Origin: Paenibacillus taihuensis
Lineage (GTDB): Bacteria; Bacillota; Bacilli; Paenibacillales; Paenibacillaceae
Reading direction: 5' to 3'
Length of the DNA stretch: 64,000 nucleotides
Assembly (NCBI RefSeq): GCF_003386535.1
Contig: NZ_QTTN01000003.1
Span: 185,944-249,943 of the forward strand
A program made the translations under genes and the position numbers. Of the stretch, positions 25,008 through 34,705 are shown one piece after another (the first letter of the stretch is position 1; every line of letters starts with the position of its first letter). The notes below the pieces were generated by a model. The model ran no database searches and was not told the origin of the DNA. It saw only the letters and a list, made by a program, of their open reading frames with translations.

Positions 25008-25091
25008 ATGCGACGCCACAAGAAGCACGCCGCGCTCCGCCGGCTGCTGTATGCCATTCTTTTTCTGACGGGAACGATCATAGGCGTGTAA
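25008..25091 (+). CDS. Possible small basic membrane peptide, 27 aa
   Basis: The frame reads a strongly basic N-terminus (MRRHKKHAALRR) followed by one hydrophobic helix (LLYAILFLTGTIIGV) that reaches the stop codon. GGGAGGG lies 7 bases before the ATG, a good ribosome site. This fits a single-pass small membrane peptide. I do not recognise a family, and its reality rests on the ribosome site and the clean topology. Confidence 0.5.
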   Translation: MRRHKKHAALRRLLYAILFLTGTIIGV

Positions 25092-25266
25092 GCAGCGAAG
25101 GCAAGATGCTACACAAATTGCACAAGATTGAGTAGCGCGCATCCGCGTTTCTCTCACTATAATTAGAAGCGTACATGCCCGTCAGTTTGGATTCTCCCCG
25201 TAATGTGCTAAAATGAACGCTAGCTGGACTTGCAGCAAAGGTTACTTGTTAGGATAGGAGGCCATC

Positions 25267-26019
25267 ATGGGATCGATCAAACTGGTAGCGCTTGATATGG
25301 ACGGAACGCTGCTGAACGACAGGCAGGAGATTAGCAGCGAGAATGCGATGTGGATCCGCAAAGCACTGGATGCAGGCGTCATCGTCTGCTTCGCCACAGG
25401 ACGCGGCTTTCAGAGCGCGGCGCCTTATGCGGAGCAGCTGAAGCTCGACACGCCGATGATTACAGTGAACGGCGGCGAAATTTGGCATCGTCCGCATGCG
25501 CTGCACAAACGTACGCTGATGTCGCCTGTCATGATGAAGCGGCTTCATGAGCTCGCGCTCTCGTATCCGGAATGCTGGTACTGGGCATACACGACGATGG
25601 ATATTTTCAACAAAGAGAAATGGATAGAGCCCGCTTCCGATTACGACGCGCATCATTGGCTCAAATTCGGTTATTACACCGAGAACACCGAGATGCGTGA
25701 CGCGATTTTGAAGGAGACAGCTTCCTGGGGCGGGCTTGAAATTACAAATTCATCGCCGTGGAACTTGGAGATGAATCCGGAAGGCGTGTCCAAAGCATCG
25801 GCAATCCACGAGCTGTGCTCGCTGCTTAACATCGACATGTCGCAGGTTGCCGCCATGGGCGACAGCTTGAACGACATTGCGATGATTCGCGAGGCAGGGC
25901 TTGGCGTGGCGATGGGCAATGCGCAAGATGAAGTGAAAGCAGCGGCAGACGTCGTAACCGTCACCAACGAGGAGCATGCCGTTATGCATCTGATTCGGGA
26001 CTATGTGCTGAAAGGATGA
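25267..26019 (+). CDS. HAD-superfamily hydrolase, Cof type
   Basis: The 250-residue protein carries the HAD motifs in order: DMDGTLL with the nucleophile Asp, a Thr in FATGRG, Lys in GVSKASAI, and GDSLNDIAMI supplying the metal-binding acids. A C2B-type cap lies between them (about residues 80-180). Cof enzymes dephosphorylate sugar phosphates, flavin or thiamine-type phosphates; the substrate cannot be assigned. The ATG follows ATAGGAGG. The DUF456 gene starts 8 bases downstream. Confidence 0.92.
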   Translation: MGSIKLVALDMDGTLLNDRQEISSENAMWIRKALDAGVIVCFATGRGFQSAAPYAEQLKLDTPMITVNGGEIWHRPHALHKRTLMSPVMMKRLHELALSYPECWYWAYTTMDIFNKEKWIEPASDYDAHHWLKFGYYTENTEMRDAILKETASWGGLEITNSSPWNLEMNPEGVSKASAIHELCSLLNIDMSQVAAMGDSLNDIAMIREAGLGVAMGNAQDEVKAAADVVTVTNEEHAVMHLIRDYVLKG

Positions 26020-26027
26020 GTGCATGA

Positions 26028-26504
26028 ATGGAGATTGCGGGCTGGATTATCGTCGTCATCCTGTTTATCGTAGGCATGGGGGGCGCTATTTTTCCGATAT
26101 TGCCGGGCGCGCTCGCTATTTATGCCGCTTTCTTCGTTTACGGTTTTTTTATTTCGTTCAGCCCGTTCGGCGTTTGGTTCTGGATCATCCAGACGCTCAT
26201 CGTCGCGGTGCTGTTCCTCGCCGACTATGCGGTTAACGCTTGGGGCGTCAAGAAATTCGGCGGTTCACGGGCATCGATAATCGGCAGCACCATCGGTATC
26301 ATGATCGGACCGTTCGTCATTCCGGCTTTTGGTTTGATTCTTGGACCGCTCCTTGGCGCCATTATCGGCGAGTTGTTCGTTGGCTCAAAGCTGGACGATG
26401 CGCTCAAGGCAGGCTTCGGGGCCGTAGTTGGCTTATTCACCAGCACGGTTGTGAAGTTTGTGCTTCAAGCGGCTATGATCATTCTTTTCTTTATTTGGAT
26501 TTAA
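26028..26504 (+). CDS. DUF456-family membrane protein
   Basis: The 158-residue protein consists of hydrophobic helices and glycine-rich loops (PILPGALAIYAA, GSTIGIMIGPFVIPAFGLILGPLLGAIIGE) that identify the DUF456 family. No function is established for the family. It starts 8 bases after the HAD gene and is followed by the ThuA-like gene, so these three are probably one operon. Confidence 0.88.
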   Translation: MEIAGWIIVVILFIVGMGGAIFPILPGALAIYAAFFVYGFFISFSPFGVWFWIIQTLIVAVLFLADYAVNAWGVKKFGGSRASIIGSTIGIMIGPFVIPAFGLILGPLLGAIIGELFVGSKLDDALKAGFGAVVGLFTSTVVKFVLQAAMIILFFIWI

Positions 26505-26531
26505 CACTATTTTATCGGGAGGCAGTACAAA

Positions 26532-27254
26532 ATGATTAAAGTAACAGTATGGAACGAGTTCCAGCACGAGAAAAGCAACGCTGAAGTTATCGCGGTTTAT
26601 CCGAACGGTATCCACGAAGCAATCAAAGCGGGCATCGGAACAGACGGCTTCGAAGTTGGCACAGCGACTCTTGATCAGCCTGAACATGGTCTTACTGAAG
26701 AAGTGCTTGCGAATACAGACGTTCTGATCTGGTGGGGCCACATGGCACATGACAAGGTAGAAGATGAAATCGTTGAGCGTGTACATAAGCGCGTTATGAA
26801 CGGCATGGGTCTTATCGTTCTTCACTCCGGTCATTTCTCCAAAATCTTCAAGAAGCTCATGGGAACAGGCTGCGACCTGAAATGGCGCGAAGCGAACGAG
26901 AGAGAGCGTATCTGGACCGTGAATCCGGCTCACCCGATTGCAGCCGGCATTCCGGAGTACTTCAACATCGAGCGCGAAGAAATGTACGGCGAGCACTTCG
27001 ACATTCCGGCACCGGACGAGCTTATCTTCATCAGCTGGTTCGAAGGCGGCGAAGTATTCCGCAGCGGCTGCACATGGCACCGCGGTCAAGGCAAAGTGTT
27101 CTACTTCCGCCCAGGCCACGAGACATTCCCGACGTACCACAACGAAACGGTTCTTCAAGTCATTAAGAACGGTATCCGCTGGGCAGCTCCATCGGGCGCA
27201 GCAACGCCGGTTCGCGGTCACCACCAGCCGCTTGAGGAAATCAAAGCGAAGTAA
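26532..27254 (+). CDS. ThuA-domain protein (trehalose utilisation type)
   Basis: This 240-residue protein has the ThuA-like class I glutamine amidotransferase-like fold, with [20 protein letters not shown] and [14 protein letters not shown] conserved blocks. The family was named from rhizobial trehalose/maltose utilisation; ThuA homologues have been linked to 3-keto-sugar metabolism, but the reaction for this clade is unknown. No signal peptide, so cytoplasmic. The ATG lies behind GGGAGGC. Confidence 0.9.
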   Translation: MIKVTVWNEFQHEKSNAEVIAVYPNGIHEAIKAGIGTDGFEVGTATLDQPEHGLTEEVLANTDVLIWWGHMAHDKVEDEIVERVHKRVMNGMGLIVLHSGHFSKIFKKLMGTGCDLKWREANERERIWTVNPAHPIAAGIPEYFNIEREEMYGEHFDIPAPDELIFISWFEGGEVFRSGCTWHRGQGKVFYFRPGHETFPTYHNETVLQVIKNGIRWAAPSGAATPVRGHHQPLEEIKAK

Positions 27255-27285
27255 TATCGCGAGGCAGGGAGATTAGATAGGCATC

Positions 27286-28923
27286 ATGGTAAAAAAAGAC
27301 TCCTTGATTAAAGGCACGATCATTCTTGCAGCGGCGGCGCTGGTTGCCCGGTTTCTCGGGATTTTCCAGCGCATCCCGCTGGATTATATGACGGACAGTC
27401 ACGGCGGCGGTTATTTTACCGTCGCTAATAATATTTATTTAATGCTTCTTATTGTAGCGACAGGCGGCATCCCGAGTGCGATCAGCAAAATGGTGTCCGA
27501 GCGCTATGCGCAAGGCCGTCCGGATGAGGCGAAGCGGATTTACAAGGCAGCGCTGATCTTCGGTTCCGTAACCGGCGTGCTCATTACGGTGCTCCTGCTC
27601 GTATTCGCTCCGTTCTATGCGACGCATGTCGCCGAGAAGCCGGGCGCTGATCTGGCTGTGCGGGCAATTGCGCCGGCGCTCTTGTTCTTCCCGATCATTG
27701 CGATGATGAGAGGCTACTTCCAAGGCCGGCAGTTGATGGCGGCAGGGGGCATCTCCCAGATCGTCGAGCAAATTCTCCGCGTGATTACCGCGGTCGGACT
27801 TGCTTACATCGTGCTGGCATGGGGCTGGGGACAGCGCTGGATTGCGGCTGCTGCCACGTTCGGCAGCGTATTCGGCAGCTTGGGCGCTTTCGCCGTCATG
27901 CTGTCGTACGCACGAAAGCTGCGCCGGCAGGATGCGCTGGACCGGTCGGCTGCTGACCGAACAGCAACGTCCGAGAAACGTTCCGTGCTATCGTTCAAAG
28001 CGATCTACAGAGAGCTGTTCAAAATTTCCGTTCCGATCGTAATTACTTCGATGACGGTGCAATTTATTTATTTCTTCGATACGTCATTCTTTATTAAGCT
28101 GACGCATGGGTATTACAACGCCGCAGATGCAGACCAAATGCTGGACTGGCTCGGCGTCAAAGCGCAGGCGCTGGCAGGCATTCCGCCTATCTTGGCGATC
28201 GCGCTAAGCCAATCGATGATTCCGGTTATTTCGGCCGCATACTCGGTTCGAAACATGAAGGAAGTCGAGCGCCAAGCTTCGCTCGTCATGCGCATCGTCG
28301 TATTCACAGGCGTACCGGCTTCGCTCATCATGACGGTCGCAGCTACTTCAATTACCGGTATGTTATTCGCGAACACGGGCGGTAGCCTTGCGGTTGCAGC
28401 ACTGACGGCCGGGACGATTTTCCAAATTACGATGATGACGAGCAATACCATCCTGACGAGCATGAACAAGCCAACGATGCCAATGCGCCATGCGCTGATC
28501 GGGATTGTGGTGAAGGTTGTGACGAGTCTTGCGCTAGCGCCGCTGTTCGGTGTGTACGGCTTGATTTTGTCATCGACCATCTGCTTCATGACGATCGCTT
28601 CGCTTAACTTCCGGATGATCCGCAAGGAAATTACGCTCTCGATTCTCGGCACACGCTGGATCGGTTATGCGCTGACGATTGCGATCTCCTCGGGGCTAGG
28701 CTACCTCGTCGATTATGCATGCAGACACTACGTTACAGGCATTCCGGCCAAAGTGACGTTTGCCTTATCGTGTATCCTCACAGGGGGCGTGTCGCTCGGA
28801 CTGTACGTCGCGCTGCTCATTCTGCTTCGCGTCATTACGGCTGCCGATGCAGCGCAATTCCCGGGACCGCTTCGCAAGCTGCTGAAACCGCTGATGCGAG
28901 TGGCTTCAAGGCAAACTAGCTAA
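27286..28923 (+). CDS. MOP-superfamily flippase, MurJ/YtgP-like
   Basis: The 545-residue protein has about fourteen membrane helices and the MATE/MOP pattern of oligosaccharide or lipid II flippases (RFLGIFQRIPLDYM near the start, GGIPSAISKMVSERYAQG after helix 2). Length and sequence character fit B. subtilis YtgP/MurJ, which flips lipid II for peptidoglycan synthesis. SpoVB-type paralogues are also similar, so the precise role needs a tree. Probably the last gene of the 25.2-28.9 kb operon. Confidence 0.88.
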   Translation: MVKKDSLIKGTIILAAAALVARFLGIFQRIPLDYMTDSHGGGYFTVANNIYLMLLIVATGGIPSAISKMVSERYAQGRPDEAKRIYKAALIFGSVTGVLITVLLLVFAPFYATHVAEKPGADLAVRAIAPALLFFPIIAMMRGYFQGRQLMAAGGISQIVEQILRVITAVGLAYIVLAWGWGQRWIAAAATFGSVFGSLGAFAVMLSYARKLRRQDALDRSAADRTATSEKRSVLSFKAIYRELFKISVPIVITSMTVQFIYFFDTSFFIKLTHGYYNAADADQMLDWLGVKAQALAGIPPILAIALSQSMIPVISAAYSVRNMKEVERQASLVMRIVVFTGVPASLIMTVAATSITGMLFANTGGSLAVAALTAGTIFQITMMTSNTILTSMNKPTMPMRHALIGIVVKVVTSLALAPLFGVYGLILSSTICFMTIASLNFRMIRKEITLSILGTRWIGYALTIAISSGLGYLVDYACRHYVTGIPAKVTFALSCILTGGVSLGLYVALLILLRVITAADAAQFPGPLRKLLKPLMRVASRQTS

Positions 28924-28995
28924 ATCTACCAAATTTATCCTCTTCGTGATAGAATAGACCACAAGTCGAATCTATCATGGAGAGGTGTTTTTATT

Positions 28996-30660
28996 TTGAC
29001 TGATAAAAGATTTCGTTCAGCGAAGTGGATCGGGCTCCTCGTCTTAGCGCTTGTCCTGATCGTAACAGCAGGCTGTCAAGCACTGGGCGGCGTTGATTTC
29101 AATGCAATGCTCAAGCAGACGCTTAAGGTGACATCATATGAGAGCAACCAGAAGCTTGAAATGAAGCTGCTTGTGAACAATGATTCCTTGGCGGAGCTGC
29201 CGAAAGAAGAACAAGAACTATTCAACTTAATTTCTAATATCTCCGTACAGCTGGATAATACGAAGACGTCGAAGAACGGAGAGTTGTCGGCGGAAGGAAA
29301 GCTGTCGCTTGGCGAGAAGACGATCGGCTTCAAGCTTGCAATGGATCAGAAGCTCGTCTCGCTTAATCTGGACGGGGCGAAGAAGCCAATCGTTATTCAT
29401 CTGCCGCAGCCGGAAGCAGGCGCAGCAGGTGCAGCAAGTACAACTGCCGCGTCTCAAGAGAGCTTGACCGAGACAGGTATGAAGATGCTTGATTCGATCA
29501 GCGGGTTCACAATCGATAATCTACCAAATCCAACGCATCTCTCTGTCGATGCTGGGCAGGATACAATTAACGGCGAATCCGTAATCGGGATGAAGATCCA
29601 TGCCGAGCTGACGGGTACAGAGCTGCTGGACTGGATGAAGTCCTATATCGACGCGCTGCTGAAGGATCAAGAAGGTATGAAGTCGATGATTACCGGCGTG
29701 TACGAGGCGTTAGCGAGCCAAGCGGATGCGCTGCAATCATCGGGAGCGGCTGCAGAAGTCGAGAGCATCTTCGGTTCGCTGCCGGAGGAAGATGAATCGG
29801 CTAATCAGATTGACCAAGCGATTGCTGAGATAACAGACATGCTCACACAGGCAAGCGAAGAACTGAAGACGACGGACCCAGAGGATCAGAAAGTTGTTGA
29901 TGGGATCTTCACCAAAGACACCTACGTGAAAGGTGACGTCTTCGTCGACAGCAAGCTTGATATCCGCAAATCGGTCATCGAAGCATCGATTAAGCCGGAT
30001 CTGACTGCACTCGACGAAATGACTGCTGCTGATCAGGCAGCTGGTTCTGACGATGAAGATGCAATAAATGTCATTCAAGCTGATCGTTCGGACATCCCTT
30101 TTGAAGGCGTATGGTTCCGGATGACGACAGAGCGCTGGAACGTGAACGGTGACGTTGTACCGGTCAAGCCGGAAGCGCCAGCTGGAGCGTTCGATATGGA
30201 TCAGGCGGGCAATATGCAGGGCTACGATGTGCTTCGCCAATTCGAGCCGAATTCGGTCGTCTATGGACTGCTCCACAACCAATTGCATATTAGTAAGCAA
30301 GCGGTAAGCTTGGATCTGAATTATAGTCGTCCGGCACCGATTCTGACGCCGGCAGGTGTGACGCTCGTTCCGATGCGTGCCGTAGCGGAGTCGCTTGGCG
30401 CGAAAATATCGAAGGATGCAAGCGGCAAGCTGCATGTCATTGACCCCGCGACGAACGGGGATATCGTTCTGAAGGTCGGCAGCAGCAGTGTGGTTGTGAA
30501 CGGGAAGACGGAGAAATGGAGCTTCCCGCCAACGGTCGTGAACGGTACGACGTATGTGCCGGCGAGACCTTTCATAGCTGCATTGAAGGGCAGCCTAAGC
30601 TGGGAGAAGAGCTATTTCGGCGATGGGAATATGATTGTCATTACGCGCGAGCCCGTATAA
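28996..30660 (+). CDS. Lipoprotein with a C-terminal copper amine oxidase-like stalk domain
   Basis: About 554 residues. It begins with TTG behind GGAGAGGTG and has a lipoprotein signal with lipobox VTAGC. Residues about 30-400 form a largely helical, Lys/Glu-rich region of unknown role. The last 110 residues hold the copper amine oxidase N-terminal-like domain that is very common on Paenibacillus surface proteins (TLVPMRAVAESLGAKI, NGTTYVPARPFIAALKG). That domain is a structural or wall-associated module and does not imply oxidase activity. Monocistronic or followed by the thioredoxin gene 60 bases on. Confidence 0.85.
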   Translation: MTDKRFRSAKWIGLLVLALVLIVTAGCQALGGVDFNAMLKQTLKVTSYESNQKLEMKLLVNNDSLAELPKEEQELFNLISNISVQLDNTKTSKNGELSAEGKLSLGEKTIGFKLAMDQKLVSLNLDGAKKPIVIHLPQPEAGAAGAASTTAASQESLTETGMKMLDSISGFTIDNLPNPTHLSVDAGQDTINGESVIGMKIHAELTGTELLDWMKSYIDALLKDQEGMKSMITGVYEALASQADALQSSGAAAEVESIFGSLPEEDESANQIDQAIAEITDMLTQASEELKTTDPEDQKVVDGIFTKDTYVKGDVFVDSKLDIRKSVIEASIKPDLTALDEMTAADQAAGSDDEDAINVIQADRSDIPFEGVWFRMTTERWNVNGDVVPVKPEAPAGAFDMDQAGNMQGYDVLRQFEPNSVVYGLLHNQLHISKQAVSLDLNYSRPAPILTPAGVTLVPMRAVAESLGAKISKDASGKLHVIDPATNGDIVLKVGSSSVVVNGKTEKWSFPPTVVNGTTYVPARPFIAALKGSLSWEKSYFGDGNMIVITREPV

Positions 30661-30720
30661 GCTTGCAATCGTATCGTTTCGTATAGGTTTCAAGGTTTTG
30701 AAAGGAGAAGGAATATTGCG

Positions 30721-31065
30721 ATGAATATAATTACGACAGATGAAGCGTTTCGCGAGGCGGTCGCAGGAGAAGGCGTTACGGTTGCGATCTTCAAAACAAC
30801 GTGGTGCAAGGACTGCCACTACATTGAGCCGTTCATGCCAGAGATCGAAACGAATTACGCGGGCCGCATCCAGTTCGTCCAGATCGACCGCGATGATCTG
30901 CCCGATCTGTGCAGTGAGCTGAACATTCTCGGCATTCCAAGCTTCATCGCCTTCAAGCAAGGCCGCGAGCTGATCCGGTTTGTGAGCAAGCTCCGCAAGA
31001 CGAGAGAAGAGATCGAGCAGTTCCTGGATCGCGCCATTCAAGTGGGAGAAGCGCTGCCAGGCTAA
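30721..31065 (+). CDS. Thioredoxin-family protein (YtpP-like)
   Basis: The 114-residue protein is a single thioredoxin fold with the redox motif WCKDC near residue 33 and the cis-proline loop LGIPSFIAF. The active site differs from thioredoxin (CGPC), like that of YtpP. It has no signal peptide, so it acts in the cytoplasm as a thiol-disulfide reductase or a bacillithiol-linked reductant. ATG follows AAAGGAGAAGG. Confidence 0.88.
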   Translation: MNIITTDEAFREAVAGEGVTVAIFKTTWCKDCHYIEPFMPEIETNYAGRIQFVQIDRDDLPDLCSELNILGIPSFIAFKQGRELIRFVSKLRKTREEIEQFLDRAIQVGEALPG

Positions 31066-31081
31066 TGCTTATAACGAATGG

Positions 31082-31125
31082 GGAAGCCCGCAAACGGCTG
31101 CAACATAGCCGCTTGCGGGCTTTCC
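31082..31125. terminator. Long hairpin terminator after the thioredoxin-like gene
   Basis: An 18-base arm (GGAAGCCCGCAAACGGCT) pairs with AGCCGCTTGCGGGCTTTCC with one or two mismatches and a 7-base loop. The T run is short (CTTTCC), so termination may be partial. Confidence 0.65.
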
Positions 31126-31217
31126 GCCGCTTCATGTAAGGTTCACAAGTTGAACATGGTATTTGCAATATCAGTTCGTTATAATTGGAGATGATTCTTC
31201 TCGGAAGTTAGGTGATT

Positions 31218-32153
31218 ATGTTGAATTATAGCCGATATCGCGTGCTTGTGACTGCAACTTGCATCGGCATGCTGCTCGTTCTGCTGGCTGGCGCGCTCGT
31301 GACCAAGACCGAATCAGGGAATGGCTGCGGCACGGATTGGCCGCTCTGCAACGGTAAATTTATTCCTGCTTATACACTCCAATCGATGATCGAATACAGC
31401 CATCGGTTCATTACCGGCATCGTCGGACTGCTTGTATTGGCGGCCTTCATTGCGACGCTAATGCTGTACCGTTCGCACAAAGAACCGGTCTTTTACGCTT
31501 CAGCAACTGGTTTCTTCACCGTGCTCCAAGCGGTGCTCGGTGCATTAGCCGTTAAGTATCCGACTTCACCTGCTGTTATGGCGCTTCATTTCGGCTTCTC
31601 GATTATGGCGTTCGCTTTTACGCTGCTGCTTGTGATGTGGACAAGAAGACTGAGGGATGGCCAGCCCATCATGGACAAGACTGCCCAGGGAATTCCGGCA
31701 TCTGTGTATGTGTTCGCTCTCTCCATTCTTGTATACAGCTACATCGTCATTTATATTGGCGCGTATGTTCGTCACACCGTATCATCCGGCGGATGCATCG
31801 GCTGGCCGCTCTGTAATGGGGATCTAATTCCGACGATGGAAGGGGCGACGCGAATCGTCTTCATTCACCGCGTGGCTGCTGCAATCCTGTGGCTGTTGAT
31901 CCTGCTGTTCTTCATCCATGTGAATCGTGTGCTCAAAGGCGAGGCGCATGTGAATATGCGGAAAACAGCGCTTATCGTGTTCATTCTTGTGTGCTGCCAG
32001 GTGCTGAGCGGTGCGCTGCTGACATGGACGCTCCGCAATAACGATTGGTTTATTTTTACGAGCATTTTGCACAACTTAATCATATCCGGCTTGTTCGGCA
32101 TCCTATGCGATTTCATGATCCGAGCTTGGAAAAACGCGCGAAGGGCGGTTTAA
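31218..32153 (+). CDS. ctaA: Haem A synthase
   Basis: The 311-residue protein has eight membrane helices in two related halves and the CtaA hallmarks: ESGNGCGTDWPLC and the second Cys pair SSGGCIGWPLC on the outer face, together with histidines after the helices (YSHRFITG, IHRVAAA) that bind haem. It hydroxylates haem O to haem A for the aa3-type oxidase. I start at the ATG at 31218, because the upstream in-frame GTG lies within the AGGTGA ribosome site. The UbiD-family gene starts 4 bases after the stop. Confidence 0.96.
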   Translation: MLNYSRYRVLVTATCIGMLLVLLAGALVTKTESGNGCGTDWPLCNGKFIPAYTLQSMIEYSHRFITGIVGLLVLAAFIATLMLYRSHKEPVFYASATGFFTVLQAVLGALAVKYPTSPAVMALHFGFSIMAFAFTLLLVMWTRRLRDGQPIMDKTAQGIPASVYVFALSILVYSYIVIYIGAYVRHTVSSGGCIGWPLCNGDLIPTMEGATRIVFIHRVAAAILWLLILLFFIHVNRVLKGEAHVNMRKTALIVFILVCCQVLSGALLTWTLRNNDWFIFTSILHNLIISGLFGILCDFMIRAWKNARRAV

Positions 32154-32156
32154 GGC

Positions 32157-33923
32157 ATGAGCTTCACAGATTTGCGCGGATTGATCGAGACGCTTCGGCG
32201 TGAAGGCGATCTTGCAGTTATTGATACTCCGGTTGATCCCTATTTGGAATTAGCCGAGATACATAGACGGGTTATCGATCAGGAAGGACCGGCGCTTCTG
32301 TTCACGAACGTGAAAGGAAGCCCGTTCCCCGTCGTGACGAACCTGTTCGGAACGATCAGAAGGGTTGACCTCGCATTCGGACCGCGTCCGGAGGCGTTCA
32401 TGAAGCAAGTGGTCGGCGCGATGGACAAGCTGCTCCCGCCGACACCGAAGGCGCTCTGGGGGGAGCGTTCGCTCATCTGGGATGCGTTAAAAGTAGGTCT
32501 CAAAGAAGTACCGGCGTCCTCGGCACCGGTACTTGGCGTTTGCAGAGCAGAGCGCCCGCTGGAAGGGCTTCCGGCCGTAACGAGCTGGCAGCTGGACGGC
32601 GGACCTTTCATTACGCTCCCGCTTGTATATACGGAGCATCCGGAGCACCGCAAGCAGCATAACCTCGGCATGTATCGGATGCAGATTTTCGATCATTCGA
32701 CAACAGGCATGCACTGGCAGATTCATAAAGGCGGCGGCTTCCACTATCACGAAGCGGAGAAGCGTAATGAAGCACTGCCCGTGTCCGTCTTCTTGGGCGG
32801 ACCGCCGGCACTGATCGCTTCGGCGATTGCGCCCGTACCGGAGCATCTGCCGGAGCTGCTGCTCGCTTCGCTTATCACAGGCGGCAAGCTGCAGGTCGTG
32901 CAAGATCCGCGCGGCAGCCACCGGATTCCGGCGCAAGCCGAGTTCGTCTTGAGCGGCAGCGTAGCGCCACATGTACGACGTCCGGAAGGACCGTTCGGCG
33001 ACCACTACGGCTACTATTCGTGGACGCATGACTTCCCCGTGTTCAACGTGAGCCATATGTGGCATCGCAAGGATGCGATCTACCCGGCGACGATCGTGGG
33101 CAAGCCTCGACAAGAGGATTACTACCTCGGCGACTTCCTGCAGCGTCTGCTCTCGCCGGCATTCCCAATGGCGATGCCTGGCGTGAAGGATCTGTGGACG
33201 TACGCGGAGACAGGCTTCCACGCACTGGCGGCTGCTGTTGTCCGCGAGAGCTATTCGCGTGAAGCGCTCGGAACGGCGTTCCGTATTCTCGGCGAAGGTC
33301 AGCTCACGTTGACCAAATATTTGATGATTACCGATCAACCGGTTGATCTGGCGAACTTCCCGCAGCTGATGGAGACGGTGCTGGAACGATTCAGACCCGA
33401 TACGGATTTGTTTGTATTCGATAAGACATCTCATGATACACTGGATTATACGGGCGGCAAGCTGAACCACGGCAGTAAAGCCGTCATGCTTGGCGTTGGC
33501 GAGCCTGTGCGCGAGCTTCCGGCCGTGTACGAAGAGGGACTGATCGACGAGATTACCGGCATCAAGCCTTACTGCCGCGGCTGTCTTGTCGTATCCGGTG
33601 CAGCTTATGCGGATGAGCCGGAACTGCCGGTACGCCTCTTAAAGCGATTGCGCGAGAAGGGCACACGTTGGCCGCTCGTTATTTTGGCTGATGATGCCGA
33701 GATTGCAAACGCGCAGACGCCGTTCCTGTGGACGGTCTTTACCCGCTTTAACCCTGCAGACGATATCTATGCAGAGACAGCGCTTAAGCGCCATCACGTC
33801 GGCTATGAGCTACCGCTCGTCATCGATGCGCGGATGAAGCCGGGCTACCCGGATGAGCTGATCCCGCGCGAGGACATCGTGGAGCTCGTCGACAGCAAGT
33901 GGAAGACCTATTTTCAAGCGTAA
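32157..33923 (+). CDS. UbiD-family prenylated-FMN-dependent decarboxylase
   Basis: The 588-residue protein is a full-length UbiD-type decarboxylase, with GFHYHEAEKRNE, GSVAPHVRRPEGPFGDHYGYYS and an acidic active-site region typical of the family. Members remove a carboxyl group from aromatic acids using prenylated FMN supplied by a UbiX. Because the window also encodes MqnE, the likely role is the decarboxylation late in menaquinone synthesis by the futalosine route (inference). It is 4 bases behind ctaA, tying it to respiratory-chain assembly. Confidence 0.9.
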   Translation: MSFTDLRGLIETLRREGDLAVIDTPVDPYLELAEIHRRVIDQEGPALLFTNVKGSPFPVVTNLFGTIRRVDLAFGPRPEAFMKQVVGAMDKLLPPTPKALWGERSLIWDALKVGLKEVPASSAPVLGVCRAERPLEGLPAVTSWQLDGGPFITLPLVYTEHPEHRKQHNLGMYRMQIFDHSTTGMHWQIHKGGGFHYHEAEKRNEALPVSVFLGGPPALIASAIAPVPEHLPELLLASLITGGKLQVVQDPRGSHRIPAQAEFVLSGSVAPHVRRPEGPFGDHYGYYSWTHDFPVFNVSHMWHRKDAIYPATIVGKPRQEDYYLGDFLQRLLSPAFPMAMPGVKDLWTYAETGFHALAAAVVRESYSREALGTAFRILGEGQLTLTKYLMITDQPVDLANFPQLMETVLERFRPDTDLFVFDKTSHDTLDYTGGKLNHGSKAVMLGVGEPVRELPAVYEEGLIDEITGIKPYCRGCLVVSGAAYADEPELPVRLLKRLREKGTRWPLVILADDAEIANAQTPFLWTVFTRFNPADDIYAETALKRHHVGYELPLVIDARMKPGYPDELIPREDIVELVDSKWKTYFQA

Positions 33924-33979
33924 ACATCTCTAGCCATCACGAGGACATCATGCAGACATGACATCAGGAGGAATCGGAC

Positions 33980-34684
33980 ATGCTCAGAGTACTGTTTGGC
34001 GAACCGCCGCGTAAGACAGAGGGTAAGCTGCTTGAAGCGATGCAGGCGATGGAACGGTATGCGGAGCTGCTGAATAAGCAGATCGAGCAGGGGCGTGATC
34101 AGGATCATAAGCTGCGCAAGTACGAGATTTACACGCTCGGATTGATCGCGTCGCTCGATGAGCTCGAGGAAAGCCATTATGCGGCCAGCCATTACGCGGC
34201 CTTGATCAAGTCGGCGACGATTGAAGCGATGTCGCCTGAGGAACGGCTGAACTATAAACGCTACGTCTATTTCGACAAAAATACGTTCATTCGTCTGTTC
34301 TCCTTGCTCGATAAGCTTGGTACACTGATGAATGAGTATTTGGGACTGAAGACCGAGCGCGTGAAGCCTCATTTCTCATACTTCACTGTGCTTCGCAACA
34401 TGCTGCATCGCAATCTGTATCCGGAGCTGAACTTGCCGCTGCAGGAGATGAAGGAGCAGAACAAGCCGTCGATGAATCGACTTCGCAAACGGCGCAACAC
34501 GGAGATTCATTACATGAATTCCGAAATGCAGGACGATCTGCAGCAAAGTCATCAGGCATACTCCGAGCAGCATCAGCTCGAGAATATCGCGCTGCAGGTC
34601 GAGGATATGAAGCAAATGATGGACCTCGTGCTGGACACACTTAAGCTGACCTTTCATCATGCTTATCGCCAGATGAGAAAGTGA
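33980..34684 (+). CDS. HEPN-domain protein (Cthe_2314-like)
   Basis: This helical 234-residue protein resembles the Cthe_2314-like HEPN family. Late in the protein an R-x4-H motif is visible (RNTEIH near residue 175), the catalytic pattern of HEPN RNases, preceded by conserved helices (YEIYTLGLIASLDELEESHY and HFSYFTVLRNMLHRNLYPE). HEPN proteins are often RNases in toxin-antitoxin or defence systems, but no antidote or nucleotidyltransferase gene is adjacent, so this may be a housekeeping version. It ends one base before an open frame leading into the SDR gene. Confidence 0.65.
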   Translation: MLRVLFGEPPRKTEGKLLEAMQAMERYAELLNKQIEQGRDQDHKLRKYEIYTLGLIASLDELEESHYAASHYAALIKSATIEAMSPEERLNYKRYVYFDKNTFIRLFSLLDKLGTLMNEYLGLKTERVKPHFSYFTVLRNMLHRNLYPELNLPLQEMKEQNKPSMNRLRKRRNTEIHYMNSEMQDDLQQSHQAYSEQHQLENIALQVEDMKQMMDLVLDTLKLTFHHAYRQMRK

Positions 34685-34705
34685 TTGTTCTTAGGGGGAA
34701 AGCCT

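Noticed and set aside
31141..31155. GTTCA/TGAAC inverted repeat upstream of ctaA as a Rex or other operator
   Set aside because: Only five paired bases and no match to a known operator.
33980..34684. HEPN toxin of a toxin-antitoxin pair
   Set aside because: No nucleotidyltransferase or other antitoxin-like gene is adjacent; the neighbours are metabolic genes.
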